The notes under the pieces are model-generated. The model was given only the letters and a program-made list of their open reading frames with translations, was not told the DNA's origin and did no database searches. This document shows, piece after piece, positions 33,605 through 42,900 of a stretch of 64,000 nucleotides of DNA. The stretch is taken from positions 1 to 64,000 of the forward strand of contig NZ_JALJRY010000036.1 in NCBI RefSeq assembly GCF_024519455.1. Reading direction: 5' to 3'. The position numbers and the translations under genes are program-made. This DNA is from Streptomyces sp. STR69 (GTDB taxonomy: Bacteria; Actinomycetota; Actinomycetes; Streptomycetales; Streptomycetaceae). The stretch's first letter is position 1; each line of letters begins with the position of its first letter.

Positions 33605-34479
33605 ATGACGGGCGACGGTGAGGCGGGGCGGCTCAAGGGCGAAGCGGACGAGCCGGGTTGGGAGGTGGACCCGGACGACGAGTGGGGACTGGCCGTACTC
33701 GCCACGGTGGGGCGGCAGTTGAAGCTGCGGCGGGAGGCTGCGGGGCTGCGGGCCGGGGAGTTCGGGGAGGCGATCGGGTACGGCGAGGATCTGGTCTACA
33801 AGGTGGAGGGCGGGAAGCGGATTCCCCGGCCCGAGTATCTGGACGACGCCGACCGGGTGTTGGGGGCGGACGGGCTCATCTCCGCGATGAAGGAGGACGT
33901 GGAGAAGGTCCGGTACCCGAAGAAGGTGCGGGCCCTGCGAGAGCTGGAGGCGAAGGCCGTCGAGTTCCAGCTCTACGACCCTCTGAACGTCCACGGGTTG
34001 TTGCAGACGCCGGAGTACGCGCGCGGGCTGCTGCTGATGCGGCGTCCTCGTACACGTCGGACGAGGTGGAGCGGTTCATCGCCGCGCGTGTGGCTCGCAG
34101 TGCGGTCTTCGAGCGGGACCCGGCGCCCGAGATCAGTTTCGTGCTGGAGGAGTGGTCGTTGCGGCGTCCGCTCGGCGGGCGTGCGGCGCTGCGGGGCCAG
34201 TTCCAACACCTGCTGGAGGTGGCGGAGTTGCGGAACGTCGAGCTTCAGGTGATGCCGATGGACCGTGAGGAGCATGCGGGGCTGGCGGGCGGAATCGAGG
34301 TGCTGAAGTTCGAGGACGGTTCAGCCGTTGGACGTTCGCCGGTGGTGGCACACGGCCGGCCGGTCCACGAGCCGAAGCATCTCCGTATCCTTGAGCTGCG
34401 GTATGGCATCATCCGGGCTCAGGCACTCACTCCCCGTGAGTCGCTGGCCTTCGTCGAGCACCTGCTGGGGGAAACATGA
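33605..34479 (+). pseudogene. XRE-DUF5753 regulator gene broken by a one-base frameshift
   Basis: The first part (ATG 33605, GGAGG upstream) encodes an acidic N-terminal extension, an XRE HTH and the start of DUF5753 up to LLLMRRP. The reading frame then ends in unrelated residues. The proper continuation (SYTSDEVERFIAARVARS onward to SLAFVEHLLGET) lies in the +1-shifted frame from 34048. Comparison with the intact paralog at 758-1570 places the loss of one base at 34046-34047. There is no slippery heptamer, so this is a pseudogene or a sequencing error rather than programmed frameshifting. The downstream DUF397 gene is intact and still overlaps the last codon (ATGA). Confidence 0.8.
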
Positions 34480-34676
34480 TCCACGACACCGCTTCCGAGT
34501 TGGAGTGGTTCAAGAGCAGCTACAGCAGCAGTAGCGAGGGCGACTCCTGCGTAGAGGTCGCCACCACCCCCGGCACGATCCACGTCCGTGACTCCAAGTA
34601 CCGCGACGCCGGCCCCCGTTTCGCGCTGACGTCGGAGGCCTGGTCGGAGTTCGTGACGTACGCGTCGGGGAACTGA
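34476..34676 (+). CDS. DUF397 small protein, second copy
   Basis: 66 residues with WFKSSYS, SCVEVATTPG and IHVRDSK, closely similar to the 62-residue copy at 1567-1755. It begins at ATG 34476, overlapping the final codon of the frameshifted XRE gene. If that gene is truly dead, this partner may now depend on, or interfere with, the regulator from the first module. Confidence 0.9.
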   Translation: MIHDTASELEWFKSSYSSSSEGDSCVEVATTPGTIHVRDSKYRDAGPRFALTSEAWSEFVTYASGN

Positions 34677-34683
34677 TCGCACG

Positions 34684-34734
34684 AGGCGTCAACCGACCGC
34701 GCCCCGCGCCTGGTTGACGCCTGACGCGGGGCGC
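34684..34734. other. Interleaved perfect stems (H-type pseudoknot or two alternative terminators)
   Basis: Stem 1 pairs AGGCGTCAACC (34684-34694) with GGTTGACGCCT (34712-34722). Stem 2 pairs GCGCCCCGCG (34699-34708) with CGCGGGGCGC (34725-34734). The 5' arm of stem 2 lies inside the loop of stem 1, so the two (11 and 10 bp, all Watson-Crick) are either mutually exclusive or form a pseudoknot with connecting loops of 4, 3 and 2 bases. It lies between the DUF397 gene and the convergent lipoprotein gene, so a bidirectional terminator is the simple explanation. Confidence 0.6.
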
Positions 34735-34784
34735 ACACCTGTCTCACTCCTCCACTCGCGGCAGAGGAGTAGTGCGGGTGTGGG

Positions 34785-35570
34785 TCAGGTGAGCTTGTCG
34801 GCCTGCGCGGTCACCAGGTCGGCAGGGAAGGTGAAGTCCTTGCCGGAGACCATGGAGCCCGCGTTGCTCACGACGAAGTGAGCCAGAGTGGCACCCTCAC
34901 GGAAGACGACGACCTTCCACGGCGCGGAGACACCGTCGACGGGCGTCACGGCGCTGAACGCGACCGCTTCCTCGCCGACCGCCGGCGCCTTGTCCTGCCC
35001 CACCTTGCTCGCCTTCAGCAGCTCACCGGCCGCGGTCCACTGGAACCCGCCCGCACACGCGGTGACCGCGTCGCCGACCGACTTCAGCGCGGCAGCGGCA
35101 TCGTCCGAGTCGGCGTAGGAGGCGAGGGTGACCATGCCGACATTGATATCGACGGCCTCCTCCTCGGCACTGAGCGCATCGGCGCCATTCCCCGTAACCC
35201 GCCGGGACACCTTCGCCTCCGGCTCCCCCACAGCAGCCCCTGCCACCGCCCGCCCCAACGGCTCACACTCGGCCCCGGTCACCTTCACCGCACCCGCTGC
35301 AGCGACCTCAGCCTTCGTGGCCGCCTTCACCTCGTACCCCGCCACATCCGCCTTCACCAGCGACGCCTTGCCCAACTCCTCGGCGGTCAACGGCTTTACG
35401 GCAGCGGCAGCGGACGTCTCCGCACCGGCCGACGCCGACGAGTCCGCGCCGCCGACCGCCTCGCCGCTGTCGGAGCCCCCACAGCCGGTGAGCACGGTGA
35501 GAGATATCAGGGTGGAGGCAACGAAGACGGAGGTACGGAAACGAGGGTGACGCACGCAGGATCTGTTCAC
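34785..35570 (-). CDS. Lipoprotein of unknown function
   Basis: 261 residues. The type-II signal peptide has a clear lipobox (LTVLTGC around residue 30), so the mature protein is anchored by lipid to the outside of the membrane. A Ser/Ala-rich linker of about 30 residues follows, then a domain of about 190 residues with an Ala-rich helical start (LTAEELGKASLVKADVAGY) and a C-terminal mixed segment. This arrangement recalls other Streptomyces lipoproteins with a PknH-sensor-like fold, but I cannot identify it. The start is GTG 35570 with only a weak AAAGAGAAAG upstream. It is alone on its strand. Confidence 0.82.
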   Translation of the reverse strand: MNRSCVRHPRFRTSVFVASTLISLTVLTGCGGSDSGEAVGGADSSASAGAETSAAAAVKPLTAEELGKASLVKADVAGYEVKAATKAEVAAAGAVKVTGAECEPLGRAVAGAAVGEPEAKVSRRVTGNGADALSAEEEAVDINVGMVTLASYADSDDAAAALKSVGDAVTACAGGFQWTAAGELLKASKVGQDKAPAVGEEAVAFSAVTPVDGVSAPWKVVVFREGATLAHFVVSNAGSMVSGKDFTFPADLVTAQADKLT

Positions 35571-35624
35571 GATATCGCGTTAACTTTCTCTTTGAATTAA
35601 TTACAGGCGTCCGACCGGACGCTC

Positions 35625-36164
35625 TCAGAAGCTCCCCGAAGCCCTGAATTCATGAACCGGCAACGGGAAGGAGCTGGAAAGAATTTCCGATCGAACCTCT
35701 CCGGTCAGCAGTTGGACAAGGAGTTCGACACACCCGACATCGAAGGACTCCCACCAGTCACCCCTGGCTTCGTTGACCATGACGGTCCACTCGTCTGGGC
35801 GACTCCCTGGCTCAACAAACCAGTAGAGATATTCACCGTTGTCCATCGAAGCCCAGGGGATTACTCGGGCACCAGGCGATTCCAATTGCACTGGCTTCGG
35901 CTCGCCGCCCTCCCACAACATCTCGAATGCCTCGTCACGCTCCGCAACGGACCGGGGCAGTTCGTAATGACGATTCGAACAGCGAGGCTCAAGCACCCAC
36001 AGATACCCGTCGACCCGGCCACCCCCGAAGGTGTCCATCAAATCTCGGTAATCACTGGGCAGTCCGACCCCGAGTTCGCCGGTCACACCTCCCCAGTCCG
36101 TCCGCCGGGTAACACCTTCAGGAGGCGTGACCAGCCGGCTCAACCGCTCGACATGTACGTTCAT
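35625..36164 (-). CDS. SMI1/KNR4 (SUKH) family protein, candidate immunity protein
   Basis: About 179 residues with the SUKH pattern: an early Trp (TDWGGVTGELG), then GLPSDYRDLMDTFGGGRVDGYLWVLEP, and a C-terminal helix. SUKH proteins are the commonest immunity proteins of polymorphic toxin systems, including nucleic-acid deaminases. It lies downstream of the RHS toxin and the 36.4-kb gene on the same strand. I start at ATG 36164, which gives the normal distance to the first Trp. Upstream in-frame starts exist (36242, 36260, 36395) but the extra residues look non-coding. Base composition is clearly less GC-rich than the rest of the window. Confidence 0.8.
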   Translation of the reverse strand: MNVHVERLSRLVTPPEGVTRRTDWGGVTGELGVGLPSDYRDLMDTFGGGRVDGYLWVLEPRCSNRHYELPRSVAERDEAFEMLWEGGEPKPVQLESPGARVIPWASMDNGEYLYWFVEPGSRPDEWTVMVNEARGDWWESFDVGCVELLVQLLTGEVRSEILSSSFPLPVHEFRASGSF

Positions 36165-36394
36165 GGTTTCGACCTGTTGAAAACCGTCTGGAATATGCCA
36201 GGTCCGCCCATCCCACCGCGAACAGGAGCGATTATCACGCATGCCGGATCTGTTTGCCATAACCTTTTCGATTCCTCTGTGAAATGCCACAGAAGACCGA
36301 CCGAAACATTTCGACCGATCCCCACGCGAGCGAGGACCGGAAGAGCTCAGCAAGGCCACGACCAAATAGCTTCGGCCACCCAGCCCTCCCCACA

Positions 36395-36988
36395 TCAAAT
36401 GAACCGGGTAACCTGCCCCAGTGCAGTTCGGGTACGGAGATTTCCCTGCTCAGCAATCTCAAGAACGCTGTGTCGAACTTCCGGATCAGAGCTGCCAAGC
36501 CGCACCAGGGTCGAGATCTGGTCGCTGATCTCCAAACCCTCCAGGGGGCTCAGGTCGGGAATCGTTCCCGCAGGAATAAAAACAGCTGCCGTCGTTTCGC
36601 TTCCCTCACTCAACAAAGAATCGAATTGTTGATGAATGTCAAGACCGAGCGTCGAGCACCAATCCGACCAGTCATTCAATTCCATCCCATCAGCGAAGAA
36701 TCGCAGGACCATTTCAGAAGCCATTGAGTACAACTCGCCGATTTCTTCAGGAGCATCCTCAGAACGCTCCGGGTCGATTACTTCACGTAGCGCCTCAAGA
36801 ACTTCCCGCATCCGATTTGGCAACGTCTCAGGGAACCACATTCCGGACCTTGTCACATCTTCGTACAGGCCTGACGGGGCCCGCCAAAAAAGGATCGGAA
36901 GCACCCTGTAGATACACATGGCTCCCGAGACGAGCACGGCATCCGTCGCAGCATCCGCAAGTAGGCGGGTCAGGGACTCGTGCGACAT
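36395..36988 (-). CDS. Candidate cognate immunity protein of the RHS deaminase toxin
   Basis: About 197 residues, mostly helical, acidic (REVIDPERSEDAPEEIGELY), no signal peptide, not a family I recognise. The start at ATG 36988 lies 2 bases after the toxin stop codon, and the GGAAG 8 bases upstream is inside the last toxin codons, so translation is tightly linked to the toxin. A longer version from ATG 37015 would overlap the toxin by 25 bases. Immediate position after the toxin tip, small acidic product and AT-richer composition are what one expects of a cytoplasmic immunity protein. The function is inferred from context only. Confidence 0.72.
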   Translation of the reverse strand: MSHESLTRLLADAATDAVLVSGAMCIYRVLPILFWRAPSGLYEDVTRSGMWFPETLPNRMREVLEALREVIDPERSEDAPEEIGELYSMASEMVLRFFADGMELNDWSDWCSTLGLDIHQQFDSLLSEGSETTAAVFIPAGTIPDLSPLEGLEISDQISTLVRLGSSDPEVRHSVLEIAEQGNLRTRTALGQVTRFI

Positions 36989-36990
36989 CT

Positions 36991-39900
36991 CTACGGCTTC
37001 CAAAACATCCTCCATGGAGAGTTGCTCTTGCTGCTCTTGAACTCTGGGCCGCCAATCGTAGCCCCTTCATTACCGAGAAGGGGCGTGCATCTCGCCCAGC
37101 AGACACCTGTCGACGTACCCCCCTCCACAATGTCCCATTTTCCGTCCAGAGCTTGGATTATCGACTCCTCCGCATGTCCTTCGAGTTGGACAAATATCTC
37201 TCCTGGATTCAAGGAATTGTTCTTTTTCCAACCTGTAGGCATGTACGTCTTGTTGCTCGCTACCCAGGTCTCGATCCGACTCGGATCGGCAATATTCCTG
37301 ACACGCACCACTGCTGTCGTTCCACTCCAACCGGCTTCTGACTGAAGCTGGGTGGCGCGATCCATCAGTTGTTGTGCGCCAGCCTCCGTACCACCACAAT
37401 TGTGTACGAGAACGGGCGTGCCGCCCGCCACCACATAGTACGTATGCAGCATCGCAACGGTCAGGTTGTGAACCGTCGCATCCAGCGCCGTCCACCGCTC
37501 CACCGCCGTGATCTGGACGTACGTGCCGGCGCTGGTGCGCAGCCACTCGCCCGCCCTGAGGTCGGTCGCGTCGATCCAGTCGCCCAGCTCGGGGACCCAG
37601 AAGGGGTGGCCGGCGGTCGCGGTGACCTCGGCGGTCTTCGTGCCCTTCTTGCCGTCGGTGTCGATGGTGACCTTGACCAGGTGCTTGACGCCCTTGCCGA
37701 GGATCTCGGCGGTGACCGTCTGCGCCACCGTCTCGCCCGTCTCCGGGTCGGTCGCCAGGACCTTGTCGCCCGCCTTGACGTCCTTGATCTTCTTCGTGGA
37801 GCCGTCGGCCATCAGGACCCGGGTGTCGGGGGTGAAGCTGTTGGCCGTGCAGCTCGCGCCCTCGGAGCCGCCGCCTTCGCCGCCGGAGTTCTCCTTGCCG
37901 GACCCGTCGCGCGACCCCCCGGACTTCTCGTCCGCCTTGCCGCCGCCCTTGGAGCCCTTCGACTGGGCCTGGGAGCGTGCCTTTGCCTGGACCGGGTTGC
38001 CCTTGGCGCCCTTCGAGCCGGTGTGGGCTTTCTTCTTCACCGCCTCCGCTGCGCGTTTCGCGGCTTCCCTCGCCTTGCGTTTGGCCTCGGCTGCCGCGGC
38101 CTCCGCCGCCTTCTTCGCCTTGATCAGCGCCACCTTGGCGGCCTTGGCCGCCTTCATGCCGATCTCGGCCGCGCGCTTGGCCACCTTGAACGCCTTGACC
38201 GCGCTCATCGTGCCCTTGAAGGCACGCCACATCTTCTTGCCCTTGGAGAAGACACTGGTCCAGGGGATGGCGTCCATCAACAGGCTGCCGCACGCCCACA
38301 GGTCGCCCTGGGTGAAGCAGCCGACCACGTCGTTCCAGCCGATGAACTCCTTGAACACGGCCCAGCCGGTCGTCAGGATCACATCGCCGATCGAACGGCT
38401 CAGGGTCTTCTGGTAGGCGGCGATCTTCGCGTCCAGTGCCGCGATCGACGCGTCGAAACTCGACGCCGACGACGTCAGCCCCGACGGATCCGCGTAGGTG
38501 ACCGGGTTGTTGTTCGCGTACGAGTAGCCGTTCGCCTGGAGCGGGTCGCTGTCGTCCAGGACCGGGTCCGCCGAGATGAAACGGCCGGTGGCCGAGTCGT
38601 ACTCCCGGGCGCCCATATGGGTCAGGCCCGTCTCCACGTCGTCGTCGCCCGTGTGGAAACCGGTGTGGGAACGCGCGATCACGTTCACCGCACGGTCCTC
38701 GCCCCACGGGTCCCGCTTCGTGACCCGCACGGTCATCCCGCCGTCGAGGCGGACCTCCGCCAGCGGGGTGCCATTGAGGTCCGTCGCCTGGGCGTACACG
38801 TGCTCGCTGACGCCGGCCGTGTTGTCGACGCCCTCGCGGAAGCGGGTCACCGACGGGCCGCCGATGCCCGCGTACGTCCGCTCGACGTAGCGGACCTTCC
38901 CGGCCGTCGTCAGCGACACCTTCGTGTCGGGCAGGTCGAGCACCGCGCCCGCGCTCGTGCGCTCCAGCAGACGGTTGCCCATCGCGTCGTAGACGTACGT
39001 CGTCTTCGACGCGGGCTTCCACAGCTGGCCCGCCACTGTCGAGCCGCACGCGGCAAGCGTCAGGTCGGTGCCGACCGTCGATGCCGGCGCCGCCAGGCAC
39101 AGGCCGGTCGAGACATGCTTGACCTGACCCGTGCTCAGGGTCTGCCAGCGCTGGGCCGCCACCGCGTTGTCGCAGGCCTGGACCAGGGCTGCCGCTCCCG
39201 CCGTCGTACCGTTCGGCTGGACGCAGCGCCCGCCCACCACCAGCTGACCGACTGTGGCGTCCTCGACGGTGCCGTCGCTGTTGGTGTCGGCGGCCTTCAG
39301 GCGCACCTGCTGCGACCTGTTGCCGTTGCAGACATACACCTGCATCGCCGTACCGGCCGTCGTGCTACCGCCCGACAGGTCCATGCACAGGCCGCCGACG
39401 CCGATCCAGGCCCCCGAGCCGTCGGCGCCGAAGCCGGTCACGGACTCGACCTTGCCGTCCCACGTCCAGGTCATCGTCTGCGCTGTGTCGCCGCCGGTGG
39501 AACGGGTCTCCATCTCGCCCGCGGCGTCGTAGGTCTGGGTCGAGCGGGCGGTCACCTGCGCGCCCGCCGCCGTCGTCGACGACGTGGTGTACGAGGTCAG
39601 CGTGTGCGGCTGGGCGTTCTTCGCGGTGGTGCTCGTTCCGTAGGCGTAGTCCGTGACCGTGTCGCCCTTGGTGTCGGGCGCCCCGGAGGTGAACGTCGGG
39701 TCGGCCTTGTGGACCGTCTTCTTCGTCCGGTTGCCCAGCACGTCGTAGTCGTACGACTGCCAGTAACCGTCGTTGCCGGACGAGACGTTGACCGTGTTGT
39801 CGGAGTAGACGGGTTCGGCCGTCGACTTGCCCGCGGCCACACAGGCACCGCCGCCCGGTGTCGTCCACGCCTCCTTGAGCTGGCCGAGGGCGTCGTACGT

Positions 39901-42900
39901 GAAGCACTGCTGGTCGGTCGTCGTGCCCATACGGTCGGCGACCGACAGCACATTGCCCGACGCGTCGTAGGAGTACGAGCGCTTGCTGACCTCGCTGCCC
40001 GGCACGACCGTCGTGTCCGTGGCGCTCTCCCGGACGAGCCTGCTGGTCGAGAGCTCGCCGGTCGACTCGTTGAACGTGTTCTCCTGCCACAGGCGGTGGC
40101 CCTGCTCACCGGTGGTGGAGCGCAGCACCTGCCCGTACGGCGAGTAGGCGGCCTCCGACGAGTACCAGTCCTTGCCGGAGACCGAGGTCGGCAGGCCCGC
40201 CGCGTTGTAGCGGGTGATCACGTCCTCGGCGTCCAGGCCGCCGGCCGCCGGGGCCGTGTACGTCTCCAACTGACCGTCGTCGTTGTACTTGTACGTGTAC
40301 TTGTACTGGGTGGCGAAACCGTCGGTCGTCTGTCCGGCCGTCGAGCCGGGCGGCAGTGCCACGGTCATGTCCGTGGGCTGGTAGTCGGCCGTGTAGCCGC
40401 CGATCGTCGTCGTGTACGCCTTGCCGTCCGTGTAGCGGGTCGCCGAGACGAGCTGGCCCTTCCCGCCGCTCGCGCCGTCGTAGGCGTACGTCTGCGCGAG
40501 GGTGGAGGTCGTCGAGCCCTTCGGGGTGACCTTGACCTGCTCCACGCGGTTCAGCCGCTCGTAGCCGTACGAGACGGTCTGACCGCGGGCGTCGGTCGCC
40601 TTGTCCACCCGGCCGTAGGCGTCGTAGTCGGTGTGCGTCGCGCCCGTGTCCGGGTCCGAGGTGTCCGTGACCCGGCCCAGCGCGTCGTACGTCCACGTCC
40701 GTGTGTTGCCGACGTCGTCGGTGGAGGTCACCATGTCGCCGCGCAGGTCGTAGTCGTACGTCGTGGTGATCGCGCCCGTCTCGGTCAGCGCGGTGTCGGC
40801 GAAGGTGTCCTGACGGGTCGTGCGGCCCAGCGCGTCGGTCCACACCCGGGAGGCCGGCGTGCCCTTGGGCTGGCGGACGACCGTGTAGTCGAGGGCGTAC
40901 TCGTAGCGGGTGCGGCGGTCGGTGGTGGTCACCGCCTTGCCCGCGTTGGTGAACGTCTCACCCGTCTGCGGGTAGGAGTTGTGCACCGGAATGACCGTCA
41001 GGACCCGGCCCAGGCCGTCGTACGTGTACGAGGTCGCGTTGGGGACCAGCGACTCCGAGGCGGGGACCACCAGGTCCGTGCTCGGGTCGCCCTCCATGTA
41101 GTACGCGTTGCGGGTGTAGCGGACCTGGCCGGCGCTGTTGTGGAGCGTGTCGGTGACCAGCCGGCCGCCGCCCACGGCCGGGGTCTGGGTCTGACGCTCG
41201 CGGCCCAGGCCGTCGTAGATCGTGGTGGAGGACTCGTACGTTCCGTCGACCGCCGCGGTGTTCGGGTTGTCGGCGAGGGACCGCGTCACCACCGACACCG
41301 GCTTGTTCGGGTCGATGTTGTACTCGTACGTGACCGTCGGATCGTCCGTGGCGGTCTGGGTGGCGTCCCAGGCGGCGACGGCGCGCCCGAGCGGGTCGTA
41401 CTCGTAGGACTCGGTCCGGTTGTTGGCGTCCGTGGACTTGAGCGTGGTGCCGCGTCCGGGCTCCAGGGCGGTGGTGTCGGTGAAGCCCGCGACCACCGCG
41501 CCGTCGACGACCTTGTTCCCGGTGACCGTCTCGATCTTGTAGACCTGACCGCTCGACGGCGTGTACGTCGTGGTGTTGTACACCCCGGTCGGGTCGGTGA
41601 CCTTCGTGACGCGGCCGGTGGAGTCGTACTCGGTGCGCGACTCGGGGTTGGTGGTCTCCCAGCCGGTGCCGGCGCCGGTCGGCGCCTCCGTCCTGGTGAC
41701 CAGGCCCTTGGCGGGGGTGGCGGTGGACGAGGTCGCGCCGTCGTAGAACATGCGCGAGGCGCTGACCAGAGTGGTGCCCGTCGAGCTGGACAGGTCCGTG
41801 GAACAGGTGCTGGTGCCGGTGGTGGCAACGGTCCGGGCGACGAGGCCGACCAGGTAGTTCGTGCCCGAGGTGTTGTGCACGTACGAGGTCGCGGTGCACG
41901 ACTCGTCGCCGGAGACGGCTGTGTCGCCGTACTCCTTGACCTTCGTCGGCAGACCGTATGTGGAGTCGTACTCGGTCTCGGAGGTCACCGTGTGCAGGGG
42001 CAGCTTGTCGGCGGCCTTGCCCGAGGCCTTGGAGATGGTCGAGGTCCTGCCGAGCGTCACGCGCTCGGAGACCACGTCCGGGCCGTCGGTACGGTCGCGG
42101 GTGGCCAGGCGGACCGGGGCGTCAGGGAAGTTGACCGTGCGGGCGACCCAGCCCGTGGTGGTGTCGGCCGCCGCGTCCGGGTAGGTGAGCGACTCGGCGA
42201 CCATGCCGGCGTACGCCTTGCGGTCGGTGGCCAGGGTCGCGCCGGTGACGTCGGTCGTCACCACGGAGCGCTTGACGTCGTCGGAGGACTTCTCCGGAGT
42301 GTCGTCGGCGAGGACGTCGTCGTCCATGCCGCGGAAGTAGCGGGTGACGGACTTGGAGGCGACGCTGCCGCCGACCGCGTCCGTGGCGCCGGTGGTCGTG
42401 GTCACGAGCGGGAAGCCGCGGAAGTCGTCCCAGGTGCGTTTCTTGGGGCGGGAGAACTCCGACTGGCTCTTGGCCCACAGCGCGCCGTCGACGGCGTCGT
42501 CGTCGGTCTCGTACCTGTACGTCGTCACGATGTCCTGCGCGTCGGCGAGACGCGGGAACTCGGTGATCTTGTCGACGACATACTTGTGGAACCAGGAGAT
42601 CCGTTTGTCCTCCAGCTCACCGTCGGCGTGCCAGTACGCCGGGTAGCACAGGGAGTGGTTCCTGTCGGTCGTCGGGCGGCCCGAACCGGTGAGGCACTTG
42701 CCCTCGGGATCCTTGTAGTCGACGTGTGTACGGCCGCCGTACTCGGAGACGACGTCCTGGATACGCAGCCGCGCGAACAGCGGGGACGTGTCGGAGGAGC
42801 CGTTCTTGACGCGGTTCGGCAACGCGTTCTGGTTGTGACCGAAGGACACCGGGTTGAGGCGGTCGATGGAGCCGTCCACCGCGTAGCCGGTACGGGTGAC

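Noticed and set aside
34040..34060. Programmed ribosomal frameshift in the second XRE gene
   Set aside because: No slippery heptamer or downstream stem at the junction, and the paralog is a single uninterrupted frame.
36165..36398. N-terminal extension of the SUKH gene to 36395 or 36260
   Set aside because: The added residues are Arg/Ser-rich without family resemblance, and the SUKH domain normally begins about 20 residues before its first Trp, which fits ATG 36164.
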